The notes under the pieces: model-generated
Told to the model about the DNA's origin: nothing
The model's database searches: none
The model's input: only the letters and a program-made list of their open reading frames with translations
Translations under genes and position numbers: made by a program
Shown here: one piece after another, positions 33,018-44,418 of the stretch
Numbering within the stretch: the first letter of the stretch is position 1
Layout: every line of letters begins with the position of its first letter
NCBI RefSeq assembly: GCF_016097555.1
Contig: NC_054708.1
Location: 25,424,987-25,488,986, forward strand
DNA: 64,000 bases
DNA from: Gigantopelta aegis
Taxonomy: Eukaryota > Mollusca > Gastropoda > Neomphalida > Peltospiridae
Direction: 5' to 3'

Positions 33018-33900
33018 TCCCTTTAATGCAGAGTGCTTTTTATTATCATCATTAGATTGTAGTTTAGAATGAACAAGCATGTCTTTAAGATTATGTGGTC
33101 TTTTAAAAGCAACAAGTGGTTTACTTTGTGCTAGTATGTTGAGTTTACTTGACTGTTCGAGAATTCCCCAATATCTGTGTAATATATGGCCAATATTTGG
33201 TAGGCATGGGTTGTATGTTACGACAAAAGGTATCATTGTTTCTTGTTCAGACGTAGATGCAGGAGATTCGATATGTTTTTCTTTGGGTCCAATTAATGTT
33301 TTTTCTATAGCATTATTTACAATGGCAGGAGGGTAAAGTCTATTCAAGAAGTGTTTTTTTTCAAACTATTTAGTTCAGTTTGTAACGTGTCACTGTTTGA
33401 AATTATTCTGGTGTACCTTTTAGCTTGACTGAAAGGAATTCCTTTTTTACATGCCTTGGGGTGAGCTGATTTGAAATGTAAATATTGGTGTGTGTTTGTT
33501 ACTTTAGTGTGAACAGTTGATGAAAAAGACCCACTATCTGTTTTAATGACATCGACATCTAAAAATGTAACTTTATTCCTTGAATATGTGTATGTAAATT
33601 GAATGGTAGGGTGCTGTTGATTGGCAGATTCAATGAATTTATTAAGATCTTGTTCAGAATGGTCCCAAATAAAAAATATGTCATCTATATATCTAAGCCA
33701 AAGTAGCGGCGATCTAACACATTTGCTCAGCAGAACGTTTTCAAAACAACCCATAAATAAATTAGCATAACTAGGGGCCATTCTTGTACCCATTGCAGTG
33801 CCTTGTATTTAGATAAAGTTTTCACCATTAAATTGAAAATTATTTGATTCTAATATTGTTGCAACTAGTTTACTAATTGTTTTAATGGGTATGTATATCA

Positions 33901-34611
33901 GTTAATTGAAAATATATTTCACTGCACAAAAGACAAAGAATTCGGCACAAGTTCACTAACTTACGAGACCCTCTCCTAATTAATACTTAATACTTTACTG
34001 AGAACCATTTCATTAATAATAATTATATGGCTGCATTTATGGATACTTACAATGAAAAACCCGTATATGGTATTGACAACGTAGCATGCCCGTAGGAACG
34101 ATTTCTGGAAGGGGAGTAGGGTACAATCTCGATTGATAGGTTCACAGCCTCTAGAGGAGGGGTGGGAGCGAGGTCTTCTTGCTTTTTGTTTCCTTGTCAA
34201 CTTGAGAATCGGTCGCCGAAAATCTTTACGATTCAATAAATAATTATTTTGTTTAGCTTTCTCGAGAATTTCGACAGTTTTCAAACCCACTTTCCATCAT
34301 GATTACACATTATACTAAACGCAACAACAATGCTTCTGATAAAGGAATAGGTTTAACTTGAAGTGACTTACAAAATGCCTCGCCTGCCAATTTTATCTTT
34401 ACAAAAAAACAAAAAATTAAAAATAAAACCCGAAAGGCAAATGCACTAGAAAATAATATCTTTAGTGTTGGATCGATTACCACTTTGTACCAATCGATCT
34501 GTGATCGATACACAATCGACTAAAAGTGCATTGTGCTTTGGGGAAGGTTAATCGAATCGATTTCAATTACACAAACTTGCTGTGTATTATTTTTTATATC
34601 AAAACTATTAA
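33901..34611. other. Gene-free spacer
   Basis: Only short frames, no recognised product. One minus-strand frame (33976-34290) is basic but matches no family I know. Confidence 0.45.
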
Positions 34612-34862
34612 AGGGACATTCCTGAGTTTGCTGTAATTTGTAAGATGGTATCGGCTAACAGATACTTTTTTAACGATTGTAGTTACATATATTTTCTGCA
34701 TAAAATATTAGTGGCTGTATATTAAACGTGTTTTTGATTGTTCTAATATTAGTACTAGGTTAAATTTCATTTTATTTCCTAAAATGTTTTTGTTTTTTTG
34801 TGCGTACGAAATTATTTGAAGACAAAATTCAGTTTGGGCTTCTTACAAATATTATTTAAAGT
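34612..34862. mobile_element. piggyBac-like MITE M1, truncated
   Basis: Starts after TTAA (34608-34611) with AGGGACATTCCTGAG and the M1 interior, but lacks the far inverted end. Confidence 0.82.
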
Positions 34863-35333
34863 GTGTCCTATTGGTACAAATCACAGATGCGACTAGCAAG
34901 TCTATAAGACAATTCGCAACGCATTTCCCTTCACAAATGAAGTGAACATGTCTTCAATTCAGGAGAGATGGGGCAGGGGGCAGCTACATCCCCGTTAGAT
35001 TTCTCCGATTTATTATTCTTTTGATCGTTAAAATTGTAACACCACCCCCACCAGTGTATATTGGAATCAATTGTTTTTAAATACATATATATGCATATAT
35101 CTCTTCCGGAAAGCATGGAGGTTTTGTAACTGTAATTTATTTGGTGTTAGTTTTTTCTCATATTTTAGTACTAAGAACGTAAAATAATGATATAAATTGT
35201 TTTAGTAAATTGCTGTATATATTAAGTAGAGAATCGCACGGAATGAGCTAATGGGAAACCCTCTATCGTTCACGTTCGTTTAACATATTACTGGTCCTTC
35301 TAGTTTCTGGCATCTCCCGACGCCTAGGGTGTG

Positions 35334-35409
<76 letters not shown>

Positions 35410-36356
35410 AATAATAATAATAATAATAACACCCGTAGCGACAAACTGATTTGTTTAATTATTAAAACCGTAATAACGAGAATATTGACCTAATTCCCAT
35501 AAATCTTCTCAAATATACACTTACAACAATGCTTATTAAGCATGATTTCACTAAAAGTGAACTGCATCATTTTTCTACTATGCAATATATATATTTGTTT
35601 TTCTTACGCCATCGTAAGTTAATTCCGTGTACACGTTTAGAAATCAGTAAAATATGTATTGCCGGTGCCGTAGAGCTTCTATTCTGTTTGAGGAGAAAGA
35701 ATATCCGAGACTGCTTCCAGCGTCCTCGGATATAACTTACCGTATATAAAAAAAGAAAAGGACGATTGTGTTAAATGTCAATATTTTGTGCGGATATACC
35801 AGAAAGTGCGGCATGGGCTTTCTGAATACAACGACACGCATCCTCTTCCGCTAGGACTACAGCCTTTTACAAATAACAATGCTGGCTCAACCATCCTGGA
35901 TGCTGACTTTTAATTCAGTTCATCTAGCTCCAACAACTGCAATTTAGTGACAAGGGGCTCAGCGCACTTTTATCACATTTTTCTCTATCCTGGACAATAG
36001 CCATCGTTTTTTTCTAAATAAACATTGCATAGTTTGTTTTAAAACGTGCTTTCTTTGTGGTAAGGTTTCTTTTCTGGTAATGGTAAATGTTGCTGTGTAA
36101 AGGGAAGTAGTCAAGTGTTAGAAAATGGGACTACAGATTCTGATCAATGACTATATAAAGATATAATTTACAAACCATTGGTGTTGTGTTGGTGGTATCG
36201 ATATTTTGTGTAATATATGTAGATAGTACATTTTGACACTAGCGGTTGGCCACTCTGTATCAATATATGCAATGAGTAAAACATTTGGATAGTAAATCCG
36301 ACATTCCCGAAGGGAGTAGTCAGGCGATTAAACACAGCATTTTAAATGTTCACAAG
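34863..36356. other. 5' flank of gene C with AT/ATA microsatellite
   Basis: No gene recognised. An (AT)n tract at 35334-35402 continues into (TAA)n to 35428. No TATA box can be assigned with confidence. Confidence 0.5.
35334..35428. repeat. (AT)n then (AAT)n microsatellite
   Basis: About 33 AT units followed by about eight ATA units. Confidence 0.95.
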
Positions 36357-36698
36357 ATGGTCGCGAGACAGCATTGCAAGCACTTGATCATTTGGATAAT
36401 GTTTTTAGAGATGCGTTTAAACTGTATTAAGGGTGACCACTCCAAAAACGCTGTGCATACAGGCAGATTTCAGAAACAAGATCATGCTGGTCTACAGGTC
36501 AAGCTGGCAAAAGGCAAAGACGTCATCAGCTTACTGGAATGTTCTACGTTCTGTCGACAGAAAGGTGGCTGTGATGGGTTCGTGTTCTGCAGATCAAGTT
36601 CGCCACAGTGTTTTCAGTTTACCCATATCGATGCTGCTGCCGCTACCAACCTCTCCATATTTTCTAAGTGTTCATTCTACGTTTCAAACCGGAAACAT
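36357..36698 (+). CDS. Gene C exon 1: signal peptide and PAN/apple-like domain
   Basis: Residues 1-114. The cysteine order matches gene B exon 1. Donor cat|gtaaga, phase 0. Confidence 0.84.
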
Positions 36699-39600
36699 GT
36701 AAGAATATACTGTCCTCAGTTTGTTGCTATTTTTATCATGTTTACGATTAATATAGCGTTTTTGAATATAAGTATAAAAGTATAAATGTATTTCTGATCA
36801 TACTAATGTCTGTAGTTTCTCAAACTATTTTATTTCCTAATAATTATGGATATATTGTTGTACGTACGGAATTATTGAGACGTAGTTTCAAATCCAGTTT
36901 GCACTACCAGAAACATTAGGATAGTCAGAAACCAGTAATATTCCAAACAAGAAAATGTATTCAATATACAGTAAAACCTCTCAAGATCGGACCCTCTATA
37001 AACCGGAATTCCCTCTTAACCGGACGGTTTACAGTCTCTTTTTAAAAACCAGGACAGAACTTAACAAACCGGATCCCTCTTAAAACCAGACATTTGTTTT
37101 GGTCCCAAGGGTGTTCGGTTTAGAGGTTTCACTGTATAATTTTAGTCGTTTAAAAGGCTCTGTTAGTCGCAAACATGTTACAGTGGTAGCAAGATCAGGA
37201 CAGTCTCTTTAACGTACTTTATTTAGCTAGTGCTAAATAAGATTCCTTTACACCAATACACTTATTTTAAATCAGATCTGCAAATGGACAAAACCATTTT
37301 ATTTTTGTTGTTAAGTGTGAAGTTTAGAAAGTAAAACAAAAGAAAAAGATAAATATATGTTAGCACAGCAATCCTATAACTTTTACAAACATCAAGAAAT
37401 GTTTGATTAAAATAGCTTTAGTTACATTAATATTAAACCAAAAAGACTAAAGTGATCCAGAAGGTTTAAAAAGCGGACCCGTATTTTAAAATTCATGTAA
37501 GAATTTACAAGCTCTGTTTTGCAGGCCAAGAGTTCAACTACAATATCAACACCAGCAATTGCTACAACGGGCACTAAAAGAACGACACCAGACTCTGAAA
37601 CAACAGTAACACAAAAAACTTCTACAGTACCATCAGAAACTACAACAGCGACATCCGACTCTACAATAACAGCAGCACCAGAAATTACTTCCACAGTACC
37701 AGCAGAAAGCACAATAGCGACATCGGAGTCTACAACAACGGTACCACCAGAAACTACAGCAACGACATGCACCAACACTGCTGGCGGAGGGTGTATGTGT
37801 CCTGATGGAGCAACCGATGCCAACTGTACTCGGTATTTGATAGGTAACATGCTGTGGTCATTTCAACAACGAAAAGGAATGCCGAGGGATTGGGACCGTA
37901 TTTTTTTTTAAACTCATTCTGAATGAGAGCTTAGCCACTGCACTACAGGATGCAGGGTGGTGTGGATGGTATTTGTTTGTTTTGTCTACCGACACCACTA
38001 GAGCATATTGATTAATTAATCATCGGCTATTGGATGTCAAACATTCGGTAATTGCGACATATAGGCTTAGAGAGGAAGCCCGCTACATTTTTCCATTAGT
38101 AGCAAGGGATCTTTTATATGCATTCATCCCACAGACTGGAGATCAAATACCACGGCCTTTGGTATACCAGTCGTATTGCACTGGTTGGAACGAGAAATAG
38201 TCCCAATTGGCCAACCGACGGGGATCAATCCCAGACCGACCGCGCATCAAGCGAGCGCTTTAAAACTGGTGTTTATGGTGAGCAAAGCGATGTATTGGTT
38301 CCGCACCACTTCACAGAATTGACGGCTCATGCTGGGTTTATCATTACGCCACCAAGGCCGATTTCCGTCAAAACACAACAACAAAAAAAACATCAATTAT
38401 GACTACATCACTATAATAGTTTTGTCGTAACTTAAAACCTTCAGCGGCGCGACCTAGCCCAGTGGTACAGCGCTCGCTCGATCCCCGTCGGTGACCCCCA
38501 TTGCGCTATTTCTCATTCCAACCAGTGCACCACAACTGGTATATCAAAGGCCGTGGTATGTACTACCCTGTCTGTGGGATGGTGCATATAAAAGATCCCT
38601 TGCTGCTAATCGAAAAAGAGTAGCCCATGAAGTGGCGACAGCGGGTTTCCTCTCTCAATATCGGCATGGTCCTTTACCATATGTCTGACGCCAAATAACC
38701 GTAAATAAAATGTGTTGAGTGCTTCGTTAAATAAAACATTTTTTATTTTTTTTAAGCCTTCAATAAAGTATGCATGTCGTTTGCATCTGAGAAGATAATG
38801 TTCGGTTTCTACTGCATAGGGTCATAACTGGCATCCAACAGCCGAGAATTAATAAATCAGTGTGCTACAAATTTTAAACATTTCATTTAGTTTTCTTAGT
38901 TTCAATATTCAGAATAATCCCGATCTAATTTACAATTTAATAATATATTTATATTTGTGTCTAGTGGTGTTAAACAAAACAAACATAAAACAAAAATTCT
39001 GTTTCACATAAAATGCCTTTTGAGCTTTAGTAATGCAAACCATGGAACGACAAGCAACGTCTGAAACGCATTGGATTTTTGTTTTAAACTGATCATCTAA
39101 ATAAGAACCTTAGTTCATATTTGTATGCTAATTTAAAATAGCCCTTCATTTACAACCGACTGTTTGATTGGGCTATTTGTCGTTCCAGCCAGTGCACCAC
39201 GACTGGTATATCAAAGGCCGTGGTATGTACTACCATGTCTGTGGGATGTGCATATAAAAGATCCCTTGCTGCTAATCGAAAAGGGTAGCCCATGAAGTGG
39301 CGATAGCGGGTTTCCTCTCTCAATCCCTGTGGTCCTTAACGATATGTCTGACGCCATATAACCGTAAATAAAATGTGTTGAGTGCGTCGTTAAATAAAAT
39401 ATTTCTTCCTTTTTTTCTTTTCTTTTTGTTATTATTGTTTTAGATTGCAATGACTATCAGGGTCATGATGGTACTGGGAGAGGCTTGGTCTACATCAAGC
39501 CCGTAGACTGGACGGGCGAACCATTCCTGGTGGTATGTTTGGGTGGCAACACTCTGATTCAGATGCGAGACAACGTCTCGTCTTGTTACAGTTTTTCCTT

Positions 39601-40802
39601 CAACCGCTCCTGGTCAGAATACAGAGAAGGGTTCGGCGACATCCAGAATGGCTGTTTCTGGCTGGGCAATGACAAGATAGCTGGTATAACAAAATCGACA
39701 CTATACTACCTGATTTTAGGTATATGTCTTTTGTTTTAATTTTAGTTTGGGCTGAGGGTTTTTTGGGGTTGTTTTTCTTGTTTTGTTTTTTGTGGGGGGG
39801 GGGGGGGGGGGGTTGGGGGGAGGTAAAATAAATTATAATGTATTTCAATATTATTATCATATTTCTTTTAAAGGGACATTCCTGAGCTTGCTGCTATTTT
39901 TAAGATGTTATGGACTAATAGAGACTTTTCAACAATTGTAATTACATTTTTTTCTGCATAAAATATTAGTGGCTGTATATTAAACGTGTTTCTCATCGTT
40001 CTAATATTTGTACTAGGTTAAATTTCATTTATTTCCCAAAATAAGTTTGTTTCGTACGTACGAAATTATTTGAAGACAAAATCCAGTTTGGGCTTTTTTC
40101 AAATATTAAGACGACCAGAAACACATTGAATATACAGACACTGATATTCTAAACAAGAAAATATATTTAATATGTAATAAATCGTAGAAATATTTTATTA
40201 GTCGGAAAAATCTGACAATGCAACAAACTCAGGAATGTCCCTTTAAATGTCTGTGAGAATTACAGTAATGGATACCGCACCCCAACAGTCATAGTTTATT
40301 ACTTTTTTTTTTTTTTGTATTTTGAACATTTCATTGCCAATTCTACCCCTCCTCCTTTTTAATTCACACGAACTTATTTGTAAAATATTCCTAAACTTTT
40401 AAACAGTTGCTATCTTACGCTAAACATTGGTTACCTGTTTAAGTTCGAATGTTTATTGTCTTTGCAGCAACTGAAATCGACGAAAATATTACAATAGTGG
40501 CGGAGTATTATTTCATGATGAAAAGTGCTTCGAATAATTATCAACTACGTGCTGTACTCAAACATATTTCCCATTTACACAGTGATGGTCTAGATGGTCC
40601 AGGAACGAACATGGATGTAAACAATAAATACTTCTACACGTACGATAACGACAAGAACGGGTGTGCTGCAGCAGGAGGAGGAGGATGGTGGTATGATACT
40701 GGGTGTGCTTACGGAAACCTCAACGGAAATTGGCCAAGATGGCCAATACAGGGAACGTTAAAAACTTTAGACGTATCTTGGTTATTGTTACAAAGACATT
40801 AG
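36357..40802 (+). CDS. Gene C: secreted PAN-like / mucin stalk / FReD lectin-like protein, 4 exons, 423 aa
   Basis: Coding exons are 36357-36698, 37525-37843, 39444-39719 and 40468-40802, with GT-AG introns of phases 0, 1 and 1 as in gene B. Domains: signal peptide (about 1-27, LIIWIMFL core); six-cysteine PAN/apple-like domain (to 114); Thr/Ser/Pro-rich stalk (115-195); four-cysteine EGF-like knot (196-220); FReD (221-423) with WSEYREGFGD, FWLGNDKI, the acidic loop YDNDKNGC, WWYDTGC and GNLNG. An upstream in-frame ATG at 36285 would place 24 residues before the signal peptide, so 36357 is preferred; its caagATGG context matches gene B. AATAAA at 41030-41035 is a plausible polyadenylation signal. 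It is a tandem paralogue of gene B with compact introns carrying SINEs. Confidence 0.88.
36780..37214. mobile_element. Diverged M1 MITE hosting a pogo-like MITE
   Basis: Flanking parts (tatttcctaataattatgg, tacgtacggaattattga; right end gacagtctctttaa) match the M1 interior and end with substantial divergence. It is interrupted at 36969-37134. It lies in gene C intron 1. Confidence 0.7.
36969..37134. mobile_element. pogo/Tigger-like MITE, TA-flanked
   Basis: Inverted ends are CAGTAAAACCTCT and AGAGGTTTCACTG with TA on each side (36967-36968 and 37135-37136). It is 166 bp. This is the pattern of Tc1/mariner-pogo non-autonomous elements. Confidence 0.85.
37525..37843 (+). CDS. Gene C exon 2: Thr/Ser/Pro-rich stalk and four-cysteine knot
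   Basis: Residues 115-220. The stalk contains an imperfect repeat (TVPSETTTATSDST and TVPAESTIATSEST). The final 25 residues share GGGC, CPDGATD and RYL with gene B. Acceptor tttgcag|gcc and donor g|gtaaca. The antisense strand is also open here by composition and is not a gene. Confidence 0.87.
37971..38262 (-). mobile_element. tRNA-derived SINE, family B
   Basis: Minus orientation in gene C intron 2. Head at the right (agcgctcgcttgatgcgcgg on the minus strand). Confidence 0.88.
38444..38748 (+). mobile_element. tRNA-derived SINE, B head with A-type tail
   Basis: The head ggcgcgacctagcccagtgg is followed by the common core and a 3' part (gtcctttaccatatgtctga, tgttgagtgcttcgttaaat) like that of family A. 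A mosaic family. It faces 37971-38262. Confidence 0.85.
38825..39000 (+). mobile_element. Decayed SINE 3' fragment
   Basis: Contains ggcatccaacagccgag and, after an AT-rich interruption, tctagtggtgttaaac. Confidence 0.55.
39165..39412 (+). mobile_element. tRNA-derived SINE, head missing
   Basis: Core onwards, same mosaic type as 38444-38748. It ends shortly before the gene C exon 3 acceptor. Confidence 0.85.
39444..39719 (+). CDS. Gene C exon 3: N-terminal half of FReD
   Basis: 276 bp, same length and phases as gene B exon 3. The first half diverges from gene B while the second half (39557-39679) differs at only about six of 123 bases. Donor g|gtatat. Confidence 0.9.
39786..39812. repeat. 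Poly-G run in gene C intron 3
   Basis: About 20 G in a T/G-rich context. Confidence 0.9.
39872..40242. mobile_element. piggyBac-like MITE M1, complete
   Basis: TTAA at 39868-39871 and 40243-40246. Both inverted ends are intact. It makes up about half of gene C intron 3. Confidence 0.9.
40468..40802 (+). CDS. Gene C exon 4: C-terminal half of FReD and stop
   Basis: Acceptor tttgcag|ca, phase 1, stop TAG at 40800-40802. It contains YDNDKNGC, GGGWWYDTGC and GNLNG, and is more diverged from genes A and B than they are from each other. Confidence 0.9.
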
Positions 40803-41029
40803 ATATTGGTGCAATACAGATATGAAACGCAGCTGCAGGTGCTGGTGAAACCTCAGTTTTATGAAATTCACTCACGCACGCAGGCACGCACACACGTAAG
40901 ACAACCTCTTGTTAGTTTTTCAGTTTCATGTAGAAATATTTCATTTCACATGTACTTATCATATATGCGTGTAATTAGTTTTTCGAATTTTAAACAATAA
41001 TTGCAATTTTATTTGTATAGATCTGCGAA

Positions 41030-41035
41030 AATAAA
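41030..41035 (+). promoter_or_regulatory. Candidate polyadenylation signal of gene C
   Basis: AATAAA about 230 bp after the stop codon. Position is reasonable, but there is no transcript evidence. Confidence 0.4.
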
Positions 41036-41167
41036 AACTGAAAGCAATGTTTTTTATATAAGATATTTGTAAAATTATAAAGGAAACAAATGTTTATGTT
41101 GCAACAACCCAGTTTTATCAGTGGCGCATGAACGTTTTCGTCCAAGCTGTAGACAGCTGCAGAGCAA

Positions 41168-41552
41168 AAAAGTTTGTTTTATTTAACGACGCCGCTAGAG
41201 CACATTGATTTTTTATCTTATCATCGGCTATTGGACGTCAAACATATGGTCATTCTGACACTGTTTTTAGAGGAAACCCGCTGTCGCCACATAGGCTACT
41301 CTTTTTACGACAGGCAGCAAGGGATCTTTTATTTGCGCTTCCCACAGGCAGGATAGCACAAACCATGGCCTTTGTTGAACCAGTTATGGATCACTGGTCG
41401 GTGCAAGTGGTTTACACCTACCCATTGAGCCTTGCGGAGCACTCACTCAGGGTTTGGAGTCGGTATCTCGATTAAAAATCCCATGCCTCGACTGGGATCC
41501 GAACCCAGTACCTACCAGCCTGTAGACCGATGGCCTGCCACGACGCCACCGA
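41168..41552 (-). mobile_element. tRNA-derived SINE, family A, with 12-bp target duplication
   Basis: gctgcagagcaa occurs at 41156-41167 and 41553-41564. Core and head are near-consensus. Confidence 0.93.
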
Positions 41553-41564
41553 GCTGCAGAGCAA

Positions 41565-42804
41565 GTGCCAGCCTTTATTTCATTTGATTTCAACTTATTT
41601 TCGTGCTTATGTCCATCTTAGAGGAACTCTCTAGCATTGAACTACATACCGCTTCTACTTTTAAAGGTGTCAAACTATGGTAAATGCAAAGCTGATGTAA
41701 GTAATGTGCCAATTGTCGGCTGAAAAGGCTGAAAGAGCCGAGCATGTTTTATACAGCCTAAAGATAGGATCAGCGCCTTTAAGCGACAAACTCCAAAGCT
41801 TCAAGTATATTTATACACGTAGTTCCCACTTAATCTCCTCAAACAAAATGTATGTAAAATGTAATTAATGTATGCCAGTGTAAGTTAACTTAGTATAGTT
41901 CGGCCAAGACATGCATAGGCGTACGGGCTCCCATTTTTGTAAGGGGGAGGGGGGGGGGGGGGGGCAGGCTGGCTTTTCCCGAATTAAACGAAATTAGCCG
42001 AATCTGGATAACATTTATTCATATTAGCATTACTAGCGAACAGTTATATCTGATTGCAAACAAATCACTACTCGTTTGTTAATTGATTACACAGTTTGAG
42101 GGTAGAATGATGGAAATACCTAGTAAAAAGGTATCAGGTTAGCACACTAAGCATTTTTGCATGGATTGCAACACAGTTTGAGGGTAGAATGATGGAAATG
42201 CCTAGTAAAAAGGTATCAGGTTAGCACATTGTGCCCGAATACTTGTACATTTTTGGCCCGAATTTGAGGTTTTTCTTGTACACTTGTGAAGACGTGGAAC
42301 CATTTCCATTGTGATTTAACATCTATGCATATAGCTATAGATGAATTTATGCAGGGTTCATAGCTTTGTAGAGTGTCGTATTAACTAAAATCCATGACTT
42401 TCTCTAACTTTTAAAGGCATTTTCCATGACATTTTAAAAAGTATCATTAACAAAATCTAATAACATTACAGTTTTGATGCGAAATTCAAACATCTATGTT
42501 GTTTAAATGGCGGGGGGGGGGGGGGGGGGGGGGGGGAGGGGATGGGAGTTAATTATAAATAAACCAAATTTGAATTTCCATATTTTTTCAAGACCCCCCC
42601 CCCCCCCCTGCACGTGCTAACCTCACCGTGGTGCAGGGGTGTAACATTCTTTTTGAGAATGGCCAATACAGCACAAATTGAAGTTTTGAGTAAAAGTCAG
42701 TATCTATCTGTGATATTTGTATTTTTGCACAGTTCTTTACAGTTTTTATTTATATCTTGAAGTTTTGTATTGATGTTGATCATCACCTTGTTTGTTTGCA
42801 TAAC
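41565..42804. other. Gene-free region with G/C runs
   Basis: No gene. Poly-G near 41946-41965 and 42510-42540, and poly-C near 42594-42608. A tandem duplication is listed separately. Confidence 0.5.
42095..42228. repeat. Two-copy tandem duplication of about 58 bp, spacing about 78 bp
   Basis: acagtttgagggtagaatg through ggtatcaggttagcaca occurs twice with one or two differences. Confidence 0.85.
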
Positions 42805-42809
42805 CATAG

Positions 42810-42882
42810 TTTGACACCCAATAGCCGATGTATTTTTCGTGCTGGGGTGTCATTAAACATCCATTCATTCATTCATTCATTT
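42810..42882 (+). mobile_element. SINE tail fragment with (CATT)n
   Basis: tttgacacccaatagccgat, gtcattaaacatcc, then about four ATTC units. Confidence 0.65.
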
Positions 42883-43059
42883 TCAAAACCCAGTATAAAC
42901 GTTTAGTGAATTAGGCCCCTGTCACGTAAATCCATCCACTTACTAATTTGAAAACGACTACAATTCCAAACACTTTGAAACCTGCTCTGCTGAAAAATAA
43001 AGCAAATTAGGTTGACCTGTTGCGGGAGCGTTTATTCTGTAATGGAAGGAGGTATATTG

Positions 43060-44190
43060 TATTATTGTTAATAACTATGGGAAGCCTGTGGCCTGTGACG
43101 GAATGAGTTATGTCCCTTACCCCACCTATACTAATACGTACAAAATCTTATGCAATTGTTCACTTGTCTTGATTCATTCCCAGTCTGGAGCTCGACGCGG
43201 TAAGCCGTGTTTGTTTCGCTTGTGCACACTGCACGTGCTCTCGTGTGCTCGACTTGGGGATCCTTCATTTCGTCGTTTTTGTCAGCGAAATGAAGTTTTC
43301 TACTGGGATGTATGCGGCCATTGGAAATGATTGAACGCTGGAACGCTTCTCGTTTCGACAGCCTGCGCCACCAGGTTGGATTCTTTTTTAGCGAGATTCC
43401 TTGCCTCCACGTCATTTCTCCGTCTAACTATGTTGACTTTCTTTTTTCGTGACACGTATGACAGCCATTCTGCAGAACGCCACGGTTGTTCGCGTTTTGT
43501 CTCTACATGTCCGAGCCTGTCCTAGCAGCACTGGAAGATTGACCGCCCCACTCTAAGAAGAAATAGGAAGCGGGGTCGGCCCCTACTACTCTTTTCTAGA
43601 CTTTACTTTGTTTTATTGTGATACCATCTCGTATCCTCCTCTCTCGTTCAGCGGATCCGGCTTCTCAAGATCTGTATTGCAGCACAGTACTACACCTTTT
43701 CAACTTCTAATGACTGTCAATCTAGGGGTTTTCTTGACGGGATGCAACCCATCTCGTCTCTATAAGCTGTGCATCCAAACGGCCTTAACTCACGTGGACA
43801 TATAGATCGGACTTTAAACTTTTAGATCTGCGTTCAAAATTTTATGTCCAAATTACTTTCTTTTTTAATATTATTAAATAGTCCGATCCTCTCTTCTTTC
43901 TCTTATTTATTTTTGGACTGTCCTTCTAAAATGCTCCAAATTATATAAATATTCGGTCGAGCAGCCAATTCTTTTTATTTTTGGCTTGTAACTTTTTATT
44001 TAATTTTTTTTTTTAAATTCTATTAACTTTTTTTTAATAATTGCTATTTTTAAAATTCTTGTCATTTTGAACTCTACCCCGCTCCCTATCCCGAGTCAGG
44101 CCACCGATCTTATCGGAGGCAGGACTCGGGATGGGCGTATTCGAAACCCTAGTGGGCACGTTAAACTAGATATCTACCTATCTATGTATT
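43060..44190 (+). repeat. Unclassified repeat-like block with conserved-looking 3' hairpin
   Basis: It is more GC-rich than its neighbours over 43090-43800, then T-rich, and ends in a hairpin (44089-44131) and tatctacctatctatg. The layout suggests the 3' part of a non-LTR retroelement. I see no recognisable domain in any frame, so the class is unproven. Confidence 0.4.
44089..44131 (+). other. Nested hairpin near the 3' end of the 43-44 kb block
   Basis: Outer stem tcccgagtc (44089-44097) pairs with gactcggga (44123-44131). Inner stem ccgat (44104-44108) pairs with atcgg (44112-44116). Confidence 0.75.
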
Positions 44191-44418
44191 TAAAGGGTGG
44201 ACAAAATGTATGGACGAAAAATTAGGTAGGCCTAAATACATGAACACAAAAATCATATTAGAATTTCTTTTTATTATTCTGGAGGAATCGTCATAAGACC
44301 AGAGGGATATTAAATATGTAATGGGTAATTAAAAGGAAAAACATAAATTTAGGGAGCAATGATTATTGTAGTATACGAATCGTCCTGAGTAATAAATACA
44401 GTCTTTAATACTTAACGG

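Larger units (their letters stand above)
31366..33900 (-). mobile_element. Penelope-like retroelement, degraded
   Basis: On the minus strand, from right to left: a reverse transcriptase segment (MAPSYANLFMG, then LRYIDDIFFIW as the catalytic YxDD box), a linker, and a GIY-YIG-type endonuclease region (SSNVIYLITCTKCSMQY, then MNGHRSDI and FWIHELRT). The 3' end carries a vestigial hammerhead core. This arrangement is diagnostic of Penelope-like elements. The copy is broken and interrupted by a foreign insertion (32216-33017). It lies between genes B and C. Confidence 0.85.

Noticed and set aside
36285-36356. Upstream ATG for gene C
   Set aside because: It would put 24 polar residues before the signal peptide; the internal ATG has the same caagATGG context as gene B.
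37422-37850. Minus-strand Val-rich frame opposite gene C exon 2
   Set aside because: Antisense of a Thr-codon-rich segment stays open by composition; there is no domain, and gene B gives the same artefact at 18152-18388.
43088-43525. Possible small host gene in the GC-richer block
   Set aside because: Frames on both strands lack domains or splice structure and sit in a repeat-like block.
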